Positions 50,323 through 60,825 of a DNA stretch of 64,000 nucleotides are shown here, one piece after another (position 1 is the first letter of the stretch; each line of letters starts with the position of its first letter). The stretch is from Roseitranquillus sp963749675. Its GTDB lineage: Bacteria; Pseudomonadota; Alphaproteobacteria; Rhodobacterales; Rhodobacteraceae. The position numbers and the translations under genes were made by a program. The stretch is taken from assembly GCA_963749675.1 (NCBI GenBank), contig CAVVNT010000010.1:434001-498000 (forward strand), given 5' to 3'. The notes beneath the pieces were generated by a model. It was not told the DNA's origin. It saw nothing but the letters and a program-made list of their open reading frames with translations, and made no database searches.

Positions 50323-53163
50323 ATGCCTTTCACCCTGACCGACTACGATCCCTACGACTTCGCCAATCGCCGCCATATCGGACCGTCGCCATGCGAGATG
50401 GACCAGATGCTGGAGACGATCGGGGCGGCCGACCTCGCCACGCTCATCGACGAGACCTTGCCCGGCGACATCCGGCAGGACACGCCGCTGTCCGGGGCAC
50501 CGCTGTCGGAACGCGAGTTGCTCTGGCGGATGCGGCAGACGGCCAGAAAGAACCAGGTCTTCACGACGATGATCGGGATGGGCTGGCACGGCACCGTCAC
50601 GCCGCCTGCGATCCAGCGGAACATCCTCGAGAATCCCGCCTGGTACACAGCCTACACGCCGTACCAGCCCGAGATCAGCCAGGGCCGGCTGGAGGCGCTA
50701 CTGAACTTCCAGACGATGATCAGCGACCTGACGGGATTTCCTGTGGCAAACGCTTCGTTGCTGGACGAGGCCACCGCGGCGGCCGAGGCAATGACAATGG
50801 CGGGCCGCGTGTCAAAGTCGAAGGCCAGATCCTTTTTCGTGGATGAGAACTGTCATCCGCAGAACATCGCGGTGATGAGGACGCGCGCCGAACCGCTGGG
50901 CATCGATGTGGTCGTCGGCGACCCGGACAGCCTTGACCCGACCCAAGTGTACGGTGCGATCTTCCAGTATCCAGGCACCTTCGGCGACCTGCGCGACTTC
51001 GGCCGGATCATTGCGGCGCTGCACGAACAGAAAGCCATCGCAGCGATGATCGCCGACCCGCTGGCGCTGACTATGCTGAAGGAGCCGGGCGCGATGGGCG
51101 CGGACATCGCGGTGGGCTCGACGCAGCGGTTCGGTGTTCCGATGGGCTACGGCGGTCCCCACGCAGCCTACATGGCATGCCGGGACGAGATGAAGCGCCA
51201 CATGCCGGGGCGGATCGTCGGGGTCTCCGTCGACGCCCGCGGCAACAAGGCATACCGCCTCGCGCTGCAGACGCGCGAACAGCATATCCGTCGCGAGAAG
51301 GCGACCTCGAATGTCTGCACGGCGCAGGCGCTTCTGGCCGTAATGGCCGGGTTCTATGCGGTCTTTCACGGGCCGGAGGGGCTGAAGGCGATTGCCCAGC
51401 GGGTCCACCAGAAAGCGGTTCGCATGGCGAACGCGCTGAAGCAGGGCGGTTTCGAGGTCTTGTCCGACAGCTTCTTCGATACGATTACGGTTCGCGTGGG
51501 TCCGATGCAGGGCGTGATCTTGCGGGCGGCAGCAGCCGAGCAGGTGAACCTGCGTCGCATCGGGGAGGATCGGATCGGCATCGCACTCGACGAGACCACG
51601 CGGACCGCCAAGATCGAGGCCGTATGGCGGGCTTTCGGTATCGACCGCGCGTGGGACGATGTCGCCGGCGACCATCAACTGCCGGAGGGCCTGACGCGGA
51701 ATTCCGAGTACCTGACCCACCCGGTGTTCCACATGAACAGGGCCGAGACCGAGATGATGCGCTACATGCGCCGCCTCGCCGACCGCGACCTCGCGCTCGA
51801 CAGAGCGATGATCCCACTCGGCTCCTGCACGATGAAGCTGAACGCCGCGGCCGAGATGGCGGCAATCTCGTGGCCCGAGTTCGCCAACATGCACCCGTTC
51901 GCGCCCGCCGATCAGGCGGCCGGCTACGCGGAGATGATCGGAGACCTGTCGGCACGGCTCTGCGAGATCACCGGCTACGACGCGATGTCCATGCAACCGA
52001 ATTCGGGCGCGCAGGGCGAGTATGCGGGCCTCCTCACGATCATGGCATACCATCGCTCGCGCGGAGAGGACCGCCGGGTCTGCCTGATCCCCACCTCTGC
52101 ACATGGGACCAACCCGGCTTCAGCGCAGATGTGCGGGATGAAGGTCGTCGTGGTCAAGGCCGCGAAGAACGGCGACATCGACGTCGAGGATTTTCGCGCC
52201 AAGGCGGAGGCCGCGGGCGACAACCTTGCCGCCTGCATGATCACGTACCCCTCAACACATGGCGTCTTCGAGGAGACGGTGCGGGAGGTCTGCGAGATCA
52301 CGCATCTTCACGGCGGGCAGGTCTATCTGGATGGGGCCAACCTCAATGCGATGGTCGGTCTTGCCAGGCCGGGCAAGATCGGCGCTGATGTCAGCCACCT
52401 CAACCTCCACAAGACGTTCTGCATCCCGCATGGCGGTGGCGGGCCCGGGATGGGTCCGATCGGGGTGCGCTCGCACCTAGCGCCGTTTCTGCCGGGCCAT
52501 CCGGCGACGGGCGGACGCGAGGGGCCGGTTTCGGGCGCGCCGTGGGGCTCCGCTTCGATCCTGCCGATCTCGTGGGCGTACTGCTTGCTGATGGGCGGCG
52601 AAGGTCTGACGCAGGCGACGCGCGTTGCGATCCTGAATGCCAACTACATCGCGGCGCGGCTGCACGGCGCATTCGATGTGCTGTTTCGTGGAAAGAACGG
52701 TCGCGTCGCGCACGAGTGCATCCTGGACACTCGGCCGTTCGCAGAGGTTGGGATTACCGTCGATGACATTGCCAAGCGGCTGGTGGATAACGGATTTCAC
52801 GCACCGACGATGAGCTGGCCCGTGTCGGGCACGCTGATGGTCGAACCCACGGAGAGCGAGACGAAGGCGGAGCTGGACCGTTTCTGCGACGCCATGCTAG
52901 CGATACGCGCCGAGATCCGGACGGTCGAGAAGGGAGAGGTGTCCGCGGACGAGAGTCCCCTGCGCCGAGCGCCGCACACGGTCGAAGACCTCGTAGGCGA
53001 CTGGGACCGGCCTTACAGCCGCGAGGCCGGCTGCTTCCCGGTTGGGGCTTTCCGCGTCGACAAGTACTGGCCGCCGGTCAATCGCGTCGACAATGCCTAC
53101 GGCGACCGAAATCTTGTCTGCACCTGCCCGCCGCTCAATTCGTACCAGGAAGCCGCCGAATAA
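50323..53163 (+). CDS. gcvP: glycine dehydrogenase (decarboxylating), P protein
   Basis: PLP-dependent decarboxylation of glycine with transfer of aminomethyl to GcvH lipoyl. 946 residues, the fused single-chain form. NRRHIGPSPCEMDQML opens the N-terminal half; NASLLDEATAAAEAM and VPMGYGGPHAAYMACRD follow. The PLP lysine is Lys697 in HLNLHKTFCIPHGGGGPG. ATG 50323 follows TGCGGAGA. It is last in gcvT-gcvH-orf-gcvP. Confidence 0.96.
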   Translation: MPFTLTDYDPYDFANRRHIGPSPCEMDQMLETIGAADLATLIDETLPGDIRQDTPLSGAPLSERELLWRMRQTARKNQVFTTMIGMGWHGTVTPPAIQRNILENPAWYTAYTPYQPEISQGRLEALLNFQTMISDLTGFPVANASLLDEATAAAEAMTMAGRVSKSKARSFFVDENCHPQNIAVMRTRAEPLGIDVVVGDPDSLDPTQVYGAIFQYPGTFGDLRDFGRIIAALHEQKAIAAMIADPLALTMLKEPGAMGADIAVGSTQRFGVPMGYGGPHAAYMACRDEMKRHMPGRIVGVSVDARGNKAYRLALQTREQHIRREKATSNVCTAQALLAVMAGFYAVFHGPEGLKAIAQRVHQKAVRMANALKQGGFEVLSDSFFDTITVRVGPMQGVILRAAAAEQVNLRRIGEDRIGIALDETTRTAKIEAVWRAFGIDRAWDDVAGDHQLPEGLTRNSEYLTHPVFHMNRAETEMMRYMRRLADRDLALDRAMIPLGSCTMKLNAAAEMAAISWPEFANMHPFAPADQAAGYAEMIGDLSARLCEITGYDAMSMQPNSGAQGEYAGLLTIMAYHRSRGEDRRVCLIPTSAHGTNPASAQMCGMKVVVVKAAKNGDIDVEDFRAKAEAAGDNLAACMITYPSTHGVFEETVREVCEITHLHGGQVYLDGANLNAMVGLARPGKIGADVSHLNLHKTFCIPHGGGGPGMGPIGVRSHLAPFLPGHPATGGREGPVSGAPWGSASILPISWAYCLLMGGEGLTQATRVAILNANYIAARLHGAFDVLFRGKNGRVAHECILDTRPFAEVGITVDDIAKRLVDNGFHAPTMSWPVSGTLMVEPTESETKAELDRFCDAMLAIRAEIRTVEKGEVSADESPLRRAPHTVEDLVGDWDRPYSREAGCFPVGAFRVDKYWPPVNRVDNAYGDRNLVCTCPPLNSYQEAAE

Positions 53164-53242
53164 CGACGTTCTCCCGTAAACCCCATCGCAATCAAAGTCA
53201 TACTAGACGTCAAGCGGGGGCGCGGTAAGAACGGAAAGAACC

Positions 53243-54001
53243 ATGGTTCTGCAAAATTTCGCTTGCGAACACTGCGCCGAGCGGAAGGGGCGCGCTTTCG
53301 CACACGACATCACGATGGCATTCCAGCCGATCTTCGACTTGGAATCGGGTGGCGTCTTTGCGCACGAGGCGCTGCTCCGGGGATCGGACGGCCGAAGTGC
53401 CGGAGAGATGTTGACCCTCGTCGACGACGAGAGCCTCTACAACTTCGACCAGACCTGCCGCGTCACCGCAATTCGTCTGGCCGCCAAGCTTGGAATGAAG
53501 GACGCTCTGTCGATCAACTTCATGCCGAACGCGGTCTACGATCCGGCTACCTGCATCCGACGTACGCTGTGGGCGGCCGACGCCTACGAGTTCCCCATCG
53601 AGAATATCGTCTTCGAATTCACCGAGGTCGAACGCGTGCGCGACAAAGACCATTTGAAGTCCATCGTTTCAACCTACAAGTCGATGGGATTTCGCACCGC
53701 AATCGACGATTTCGGGGCTGGATATTCCGGGTTGTCGCTGATCGCGGACGTGATCCCCGACATCGTCAAGATCGACCGCGAGATCGTGTCGGGCATCGAC
53801 CGCGATGGAACTCGGAGAACGATCGTTGCGGCGATGCATGAAATGTGCCGTGATCTCGGGATCAGCGTCGTCGCCGAAGGCATTGAGACTTTGGGGGAGA
53901 TGTCGATGCTTCGAGAACTCGGCATCACCCTGGTGCAAGGCTACCTTCTTGCGCGCCCGCAGTTCGAGGCAATCCAGACACGGCCCGACATCCCGCTCTA
54001 G
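53243..54001 (+). CDS. stand-alone EAL-domain c-di-GMP phosphodiesterase
   Basis: 252 residues, almost entirely one EAL domain. The signature is HEALLRG (Glu42), with later conserved residues Asn in SINFMPNAV, Glu in FEFTEVE, Asp-Asp in IDDFGAGYSG, Lys in VKIDREI, Glu in VAEGIET and Gln in LVQGYLLARP, so all usual metal and catalytic positions are present. It should hydrolyse c-di-GMP. A CxxC pair (ACEHC, residues 8-11) precedes the domain and might bind metal or respond to redox; no other sensor domain is present. Confidence 0.88.
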   Translation: MVLQNFACEHCAERKGRAFAHDITMAFQPIFDLESGGVFAHEALLRGSDGRSAGEMLTLVDDESLYNFDQTCRVTAIRLAAKLGMKDALSINFMPNAVYDPATCIRRTLWAADAYEFPIENIVFEFTEVERVRDKDHLKSIVSTYKSMGFRTAIDDFGAGYSGLSLIADVIPDIVKIDREIVSGIDRDGTRRTIVAAMHEMCRDLGISVVAEGIETLGEMSMLRELGITLVQGYLLARPQFEAIQTRPDIPL

Positions 54002-54249
54002 GCGTACGGTGCTTGGCAGGCCTGCTCGGCGGGTCGCGCCGACGCGGCAACGATCGCTTGCCGCAGCGCAAGAGCGCTGACGCCCTGCGGGCTCTACACC
54101 AACGGTGAGGTTGTACGCCGATCAACGCGTGGGTGCCGAAGAACATCGTGGTAATGAACAAGCGCTGTTTGCGGCCTACGTCGCAGTTCGCTCCTAGACG
54201 GAACCGGGGCTGATTCCCGCGCCCGACGCCCCAAAAAGCCTCCGGGCCC

Positions 54250-54783
54250 GTTTGGTGGCTTCTCGCCGACGGTCGTGCTGCTGATAGGCGGGGTGATCGG
54301 GTCGATCTACAGCGGTGTCGCCTCGCCGACCGACGCGGCGGCGCTGGGTGTCGTCCTCGCGGCCATCCTGCATGATAGCCTTCATCGGCGCAGCATACCT
54401 GACGACGGCCATGGGGTTTACCGGCGTGCCGCGAAACCTTGCGGCTTGGATCGGCGGCCGCGACCTATCGCCATATGCCCTGCTCGCGGCGCTGACGCTC
54501 TTCTTCATCGTGCTGGGATGCTTCCTTGACGGAATTTCGGTGTCGTGCTTACCACCTCCATCATACTGCCGATGGTGGAGGCCGTCGGGATCGACCCGAT
54601 GTGGTTCGGCATCTACCTCGTCATCGCGGTCGAGATGAGCCAGATCACGCCGCCGATTGGGTTCAACCGGTTCGTGATCCAGGGCCTCACGGGATGCGAC
54701 ATCCTGACGCTACTCCTCCTAGTTTGGTCCTGATCACCCTCCTCCCGGGGATCGTGACGTTCCTGCCGAACGCAATGGGCTGA
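54250..54783 (+). pseudogene. TRAP transporter large permease (DctM) remnant
   Basis: Pieces of a DctM-like membrane protein in different frames: VVLLIGGVIGSIYSGVASPTDAAALGV, then FIGAAYLTTAMGFTGVPRNLA and LTLFFIVLGCFLDGIS, then VLTTSIILPMVEAVGIDPMWFGIYLVIAVEM with SQITPPIGFNRFVIQGLTG, ending ITLLPGIVTFLPNAMG. Frame changes occur near 54370, 54540 and 54715, and about 100 residues of the middle appear deleted. No intact DctP or DctQ is nearby. A genuine decayed gene, unlike the single +1 errors elsewhere. Confidence 0.75.
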
Positions 54784-55131
54784 TCGTCCAGCCGGACATG
54801 GCTGCGGTCGCGCCCTGCCACAAACTGCGTAGCGCTTCTGCGCGCCGGTGCAAAATCGAGGCAACGAGAGCTCTTCGCGCCTGCAGCAAGAAAAAACCTT
54901 GCATTGGCTGTGCGACTTCAGGAACCCGTCGTTCATCATCTCATTAATGATGGTGAGGCGGAGAGGGTTCTGGAAAGTTACAGAGTGCGGTAGTGATGAC
55001 GCCACGGAAGACCCGGCGCCGGGTGATCATCGAGAGCACGTCGGCCTGGTGCTGCGCTGCGGCGTTTCCGGGAGCTTGATGCGTAGTGGGTGCGCGGTAG
55101 CGCATGATTCTGTTAGTGGAGTACGTAAAAG
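54784..55131. other. intergenic region upstream of galU
   Basis: 348 bp with no recognised gene. Composition is less GC-rich than its neighbours. CATCATCTCATTAATGATG near 54939-54957 holds a short palindrome (CATCAT...ATGATG). The galU promoter is presumably in the final 100 bp. Confidence 0.35.
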
Positions 55132-56031
55132 ATGACGAATGCGCGAGTGAGAACGGCGATCTTCCCTGTCGCTGGGCTTGGTACCCGCTTCCTTCCGGCG
55201 ACCAAGGCAACCCCCAAGGAGCTGTTGCCTGTGATCGACCGGCCGCTGATCCAGTATGCGATCGACGAGGCTCGTGCCGCGGGAGTGGAGAGGCTTGTCT
55301 TCGTCAGCCATCCCTCGAAGGGAGCTATTGAGCGTTACGTGAAGGCCGACGCGGAGCTGTGCGACACCCTGAGGAACCGCGGAAAAGATCATCTTGCCGA
55401 TGCGCTTGATGCAGACGCGCTCGATACCGATGAGCATGACGTCATCTTCGTGATGCAGGACGAACCCCTTGGCCTTGGGCACGCGGTTCTGTGCGCGCGA
55501 GACCACGTCCTGGAGGGCCCGGTCGCGGTTATCCTGCCGGACGATCTGATGGTCTGCAGCGAGAATGGGTGCCTCTCCGAGATGATTGCGGGATATCGCG
55601 AAGCTGATGCTGGACACATGGTCGCAGCCATTGAGGTGGCTCGCGATGAGGTGGAGAGCTACGGAGTCCTGAAGGTCGAAAGCCGGGACGGGCAGATCGT
55701 GCGCGCGAGCGGCATGGTCGAGAAGCCGGATCCTGCTGAGGCCCCCTCGCGAACGGCAGTGGTGGGGCGCTACATCCTTGCGCCGTCGATCTTCGGAGCG
55801 CTTGCAACGCAAGAGCCAGGCGCCGGTGGCGAGATCCAGCTCACAGACGCGATCGCGCGGGAAACGCCGACGGTAGGTCTCGCAGGGTTCACGCTTTCCG
55901 GCCGCCGGTTCGATTGCGGCTCCAAGCAGGGGATGCTTGCGGCAACGCTGTTCCTGGCCAGTCAGGATCCGCAGTATGCCGAGGTGCTCTCCGAGTTCAT
56001 TGGACAACACAGGCTGGACGTCGCAGCCTAG
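55132..56031 (+). CDS. galU: UTP-glucose-1-phosphate uridylyltransferase
   Basis: Makes UDP-glucose from UTP and glucose-1-phosphate. 299 residues. The nucleotide-binding signature AIFPVAGLGTRFLPATKATPKELLPV is at the N-terminus; DEPLGLGHAVLCARDHV, AVILPDDLM, VEKPDP and the C-terminal GRRFDCGSKQGMLAATL are canonical. It precedes glgP on the same strand by 133 bp. Both act on glucose-1-phosphate, so the neighbourhood directs this metabolite to UDP-glucose or glycogen. Confidence 0.95.
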   Translation: MTNARVRTAIFPVAGLGTRFLPATKATPKELLPVIDRPLIQYAIDEARAAGVERLVFVSHPSKGAIERYVKADAELCDTLRNRGKDHLADALDADALDTDEHDVIFVMQDEPLGLGHAVLCARDHVLEGPVAVILPDDLMVCSENGCLSEMIAGYREADAGHMVAAIEVARDEVESYGVLKVESRDGQIVRASGMVEKPDPAEAPSRTAVVGRYILAPSIFGALATQEPGAGGEIQLTDAIARETPTVGLAGFTLSGRRFDCGSKQGMLAATLFLASQDPQYAEVLSEFIGQHRLDVAA

Positions 56032-56164
56032 AACCGCAAACTTGTGGTCTAAGGCGTCGCTGGCGAGGGTCAGGAAGTGCGGCGCCCAAAAGGTATTAGC
56101 GGATTAGTAGGGCGTGGACGTTAGCAGACGTCCGTGTCTCGCCGAATTGAATGGGAACGCGCTC

Positions 56165-58594
56165 ATGACCCACGGACTTGATGTCGCCGTCATGGAACGG
56201 CTGAAATACTCTATGGGCAAGGACTCCGCCCACGCGACGCTCCTCGACTGGCGCATGGCATTGTCTCTGGCGGTACGCGACAAGATCGTGGATCGCTGGT
56301 TCGCGGCGACGCGCGCGAGCTACGAGGCGAGAAAGAAACGGGTTTACTACCTGTCGATGGAATTCCTGATCGGGCGTCTGCTCGAGGACGCCATCAAGAA
56401 TCTCGGGCTGCTGGAAGAAGCCGAAAAGGCGCTTCGACCGGCGGGACTGTCTCTTTCGGAGGTGTTTGCCGACGAGCCTGACGCGGCTCTGGGCAATGGC
56501 GGGCTGGGGCGACTGGCGGCATGTTTCCTGGAGTCCCTGTCCTCGATCGGCGTGCCGGCGATGGGCTACGGGATCCGGTACGAGCACGGTCTCTTCAGGC
56601 AGCGATTCGAGGACGGCCGCCAGATGGAGGAGCCGGAAGACTGGCTGACGCAGGCGCACGCTTGGGAATTCGAGAGGCCTGAGGCGGCCTTTATGATCGG
56701 ATTCGGTGGCGATGTGCGGCACGACGGCAACAGCATGATCTGGTCGCCCGGCGAAAGCGTCGTCGCCGAAGCTCATGATACGCCGGTGATCGGGTGGCAG
56801 GGACGCTGGGCGAACACGCTTCGGCTCTGGGGGGCGCACCCGACCAACGTCTTCGACCTCGGCCGTTTCAATCGTGGCGACTTCGCAGCCGCGGCCGAAC
56901 CCGAGGCGCTCGCACGGACCATCAGCAGGGTCCTCTACCCCGACGATACGACCACACAGGGGAAGGAGCTGCGGCTGAAGCAGGAGTATTTCTTCACCGC
57001 GGCGTCGCTCCGCGACATCCTGCGCCGGTTCGAGAGCGAGTATGACGATCTGCGCTTGCTGCCGCAGAAGGTCGCGATACAGCTCAACGACACGCATCCC
57101 GCCATCGCCGGCCCGGAACTGGTTCGACTGCTTCACGACGAGCGTGGGATGGCGTTGGACGAAGCGATCGTCACGGCGCGCCACTGCCTGAACTACACCA
57201 ACCACACGCTTCTGCCCGAGGCGCTCGAGCGCTGGCCGGAAGAGCTGATGTCTCGCCTGCTGCCGCGCCATGTACAGTTGATCGAGCGGATAGATGCGGC
57301 CCACGCCGCGGCACATCCCGATCGCCAGGTCGCGATCCGGAGCCACGGCGACATCCGCATGGGCGAGCTGTCGTTCGTGATGGCGAACCGCGTCAACGGC
57401 GTGTCGGGCCTGCACACCGACCTGATGAAGCGGACTGTCTTCGAAGACCTCCACCGGCTCCACCCGCAGCGGATCGTGAACCAGACCAACGGCGTCACCC
57501 CTCGGCGTTGGATGTTGTCGTGCAACTGGCGCCTTTCTTCGCTGGTGACGGAGGCGATCGGCACCGGATGGGCCGAGGATCTGGAAGAACTGCAGGAGCT
57601 GGAGAAGGTGATCGACGATCCCTCCTTCCTCGAGCGCTATCAGGCGGCGAAACGCGCCAACAAGTCGGACCTCTCCGACTGGCTTGCCGATACGCGCGGC
57701 GTCCGCGTCGACCCGGAGGCGATGTTCGACATCCAGGTCAAGCGCATCCACGAATACAAGCGCCAGCATCTGAACATTCTGGAGGCGATCGCGCTCTGGC
57801 AGGAGATCCGGGACGATCCGAACGGCGACTGGACCCCGAGGGTCAAGATCTTCGGCGGCAAGGCGGCGCCCGGCTACGTCTTCGCCAAGGAGATCATTCA
57901 CCTGATCAATTCGGTGGCGCACGTGGTAAACAACGATCCGGCGACGCGAAAGCTGCTCCAGATCGTGTACCCGGCCAACTACAATGTGAGCCTTGCCGAG
58001 CGTCTGATCCCCGCGGCCGACCTCAGCGAGCAGATCTCGACGGCCGGGAAGGAGGCGTCGGGGACTGGCAACATGAAGTTCGCCCTGAACGGTGCGCCGA
58101 CGATCGGGACGCTTGACGGGGCCAACGTCGAAATCCGCGAACGTGTGGGAGGGGACAACTTCTTCCTCTTCGGCATGAACGCCGACGAAGTTGTCGAACG
58201 GCGTCAGGTCGAATGGCACGCCAAGCGCGCCATGGCCGACGATCCGCGTCTCGCGCGCGCGATATGTGCGGTCGAGGACGGGACGTTCTCCCAGGATGAC
58301 CGCGATCGCTTCCAGGGCATCGCGCGCAACTTGACGGAAGCGGACTATTTCCTCGTCTGTTCAGACTTCACCGACTACTGGCGCGCTCAGCGTGAGGTCG
58401 ACGCGGCCTTCCGCGATGCCGGACGCTGGACACGCATGGCGGCGCTGAACACGGCACGCTCTGGCTGGTTCTCCTCCGACCGCACCATCCGTGGATATAT
58501 GGCCGATGTCTGGGGCGCCGAGGCAATTACTGACGCCCAAGGTTCATGCGACAACTTGCCGTCGGAAAGGAACGCCATACCCTTGGCGGTATGA
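56165..58594 (+). CDS. glgP: glycogen/starch/alpha-glucan phosphorylase
   Basis: Phosphorolysis of alpha-1,4 glucan to glucose-1-phosphate, PLP-dependent. About 809 residues from ATG 56165; a GTG at 56114 in frame would add 17. Typical blocks: KRVYYLSMEFLIGRLL, GNGGLGRLAACFLESL, YGIRYEHGLFRQ, LNDTHPAIAGPELVRLL, NGVTPRRW, FDIQVKRIHEYKRQ and EASGTGNMKFALNGAPTIGT with the PLP lysine in NMKF. The stop overlaps the glgB ATG by 4 bp. Confidence 0.94.
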   Translation: MTHGLDVAVMERLKYSMGKDSAHATLLDWRMALSLAVRDKIVDRWFAATRASYEARKKRVYYLSMEFLIGRLLEDAIKNLGLLEEAEKALRPAGLSLSEVFADEPDAALGNGGLGRLAACFLESLSSIGVPAMGYGIRYEHGLFRQRFEDGRQMEEPEDWLTQAHAWEFERPEAAFMIGFGGDVRHDGNSMIWSPGESVVAEAHDTPVIGWQGRWANTLRLWGAHPTNVFDLGRFNRGDFAAAAEPEALARTISRVLYPDDTTTQGKELRLKQEYFFTAASLRDILRRFESEYDDLRLLPQKVAIQLNDTHPAIAGPELVRLLHDERGMALDEAIVTARHCLNYTNHTLLPEALERWPEELMSRLLPRHVQLIERIDAAHAAAHPDRQVAIRSHGDIRMGELSFVMANRVNGVSGLHTDLMKRTVFEDLHRLHPQRIVNQTNGVTPRRWMLSCNWRLSSLVTEAIGTGWAEDLEELQELEKVIDDPSFLERYQAAKRANKSDLSDWLADTRGVRVDPEAMFDIQVKRIHEYKRQHLNILEAIALWQEIRDDPNGDWTPRVKIFGGKAAPGYVFAKEIIHLINSVAHVVNNDPATRKLLQIVYPANYNVSLAERLIPAADLSEQISTAGKEASGTGNMKFALNGAPTIGTLDGANVEIRERVGGDNFFLFGMNADEVVERRQVEWHAKRAMADDPRLARAICAVEDGTFSQDDRDRFQGIARNLTEADYFLVCSDFTDYWRAQREVDAAFRDAGRWTRMAALNTARSGWFSSDRTIRGYMADVWGAEAITDAQGSCDNLPSERNAIPLAV

Positions 58595-60802
58595 CCGATA
58601 CAGCGCGCACTGCTGCCCCCGCCAGACATTTCTTGGACGCCGACATCGATCGCATCAATGCCGGCGTCCATGATGACCCATTTTCCGTCCTCGGACCGCA
58701 CGGGAGCGGCGCCGATCGAACGGTGACCGCCTTCGACCCTGGGGCGGAGCGCCTCTGGGCCGTTTCGGGCAATGAGGCCCATGAATTGCAACGCGTTTCA
58801 GGCGGTGTCTTCTCTGGCCCGGCCCCAGGAGACGGCGCCTACTGGCTCCGCGGAGAGGGGCAGGGCGGCCAATGGGAATTCGAGGACGCCTACCGGTTCG
58901 GACCCGTCATGGGCGAACTGGACGAGTATCTCCTCGGCGAGGGCACCCACAAGCACCTCTGGAAGGTCCTCGGCGCCCACGTGATGGAGCATCAGGGCAA
59001 GTGGGGCACTCATTTCGCCGTTTGGGCCCCGAATGCCCGCCGCGTCTCCGTCGTCGGCGGCTTCAACGGCTGGGACGGGCGCCGGCACCTGATGCGCAAG
59101 CGCGGTGCCACGGGCGTGTGGGAAATCTTCGTCCCGAACGTCGCCGAGCCCGAAGCCTACAAGTACGAGATCATCGGCGCTCAGGGAAACCTGATGCCCC
59201 TGAAGGCCGACCCGGTGGGGTTCGGCAGCCAGCACCCGCCGGAGAACGCCTCCCTCGTCCGCCACATCCTCGGCTACGGCTGGAAGGACGACGAGTGGAT
59301 GGACGTCCGCCGCGACCGGAACTCGCGCACGGCCCCTATCTCGGTCTACGAGGTGCATCTGGGCTCGTGGCGCCGGCGCGTCCATGAGGGAAACAGGCCC
59401 CTCAGCTACAAGGAGTCGGCGGAGGAGCTGGTCGGCTACGCCAGCGACATGGGCTTCACCCATCTCGAGTTCCTGCCGGTCAGCGAGTATCCATTCGACG
59501 GATCGTGGGGTTACCAGCCGGTCGGAATGTTCGCGCCGACGGTCCGCTTCGGCCCGCCGCACGAGTTCCGGAATCTGGTGGAGGCCGCGCACGCCGCCGG
59601 CATCGGCGTGATCCTCGACTGGGTGCCGGGGCATTTCCCGAGCGACCCGCACGGCCTCGGCCGGTTCGACGGGACCGCGCTCTACGAGCATGGCGACCCG
59701 CGCGAAGGGTTTCACCAGGACTGGAACACGCTGATCTACAACTACGGTCGGGTCGAGGTCGCGAACTACCTCGTCTCGAACGCGCTCTACTGGCTTGAGG
59801 AGTACCACGTCGACGGCCTGCGCGTGGATGCCGTCGCCTCGATGCTCTACCGCGACTACAGCCGGAAGGAGGGGGAGTGGGTCCCCAACATCCACGGCGG
59901 CCGCGAGAACTACGAGGCGATCAACGTCCTGCAGCGGATGAACGTCACCTGCTACGGCGAGCGGCCGGGCATCATGACCGTGGCGGAGGAGTCGACCTCT
60001 TTCCCCGGCGTGTCGCGTCCTGTGGACGACGGGGGCCTCGGCTTCGGCTACAAGTGGAACATGGGGTGGATGAACGACACCCTGAGTTACATGCAGAAGG
60101 ATCCGCTCTACCGCCGTCACCACCACCACCAGATGACGTTCGGCCTGCACTACGCCTTCAGCGAGAACTTCATCCTGCCGATCAGCCACGACGAGGTCGT
60201 GCACGGCAAGGGAGCAATGTTCGACAAGATGCCCGGCACGGAATGGGAGAAGTTTGCCAACCTGCGCGCCTATTACGGCTTCATGTGGGGGCACCCCGGC
60301 AAGAAGCTGCTGTTCATGGGCCAGGAGTTCGCCCAGCGGGCCGAGTGGAACCACAACGCCCAGCTCGACTGGGACGCATCGCAGCATGGACCGAACGCGG
60401 GGCTCAAGCGCCTCGTGCGCGACCTCAACACGCTCTACCGCTCCGAGCCCGCTCTGCACGTCAAGGATTGCGAACCGGAAGGGTTCGAATGGATCGAGGC
60501 CAACGACGCCGATGCGTCGATCTACGCCTGGCTCCGCAAGGGCGGCGAGGACGACCGGCCGATCGCGGTCATCTGCAACTTCACGCCGGTCGAGCGCGCG
60601 AACTGGCTGTGTGGTCTGCCGCTCGAAGGCCGTTGGTCCGAGGCGATGAACACCGACGCGGAGATCTATGGTGGCGGCAAACCGCGGGAACATGGGCGGG
60701 GTCGTCGCCACCGGAAAAGCGCATCATGGACGGCCGGCCTCCGCCACCGTTACGCTGCCTCCATTGTCGACCGTCATCCTCGCCTACGAAGGCGGGGCAT
60801 AA
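58591..60802 (+). CDS. glgB: 1,4-alpha-glucan branching enzyme, frameshift near 3' end
   Basis: GH13 branching enzyme. 736 residues after correcting one frameshift. N-terminal carbohydrate-binding module with NAGVHDDPFSVLGPHG, then WAPNARRVSVVGGFNGWDGR, then the barrel with VILDWVPGHFP, DGLRVDAVASMLYRDY (nucleophile Asp), TVAEESTSFPGV (acid Glu) and PISHDEVVHGKGAMFDKMPG (Asp). Near 60679 AAACCGCGGG has one A too many; removal gives GGNRGNMGGVVATGKAHHGRP, the normal C-terminus, ending TAA at 60802. Left uncorrected, the frame runs through glgC. ATG overlaps glgP stop. Confidence 0.92.
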
Positions 60803-60825
60803 CCATAAGCGGCGCAGGGGATGAG

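Noticed and set aside
50812..52104. 430-codon minus-strand frame inside gcvP
   Set aside because: Shadow of gcvP codon bias; no family signature and no start context.
56096..60711. Long minus-strand frames opposite glgP and glgB
   Set aside because: Antisense shadows; the plus strand holds clear, motif-rich enzymes.
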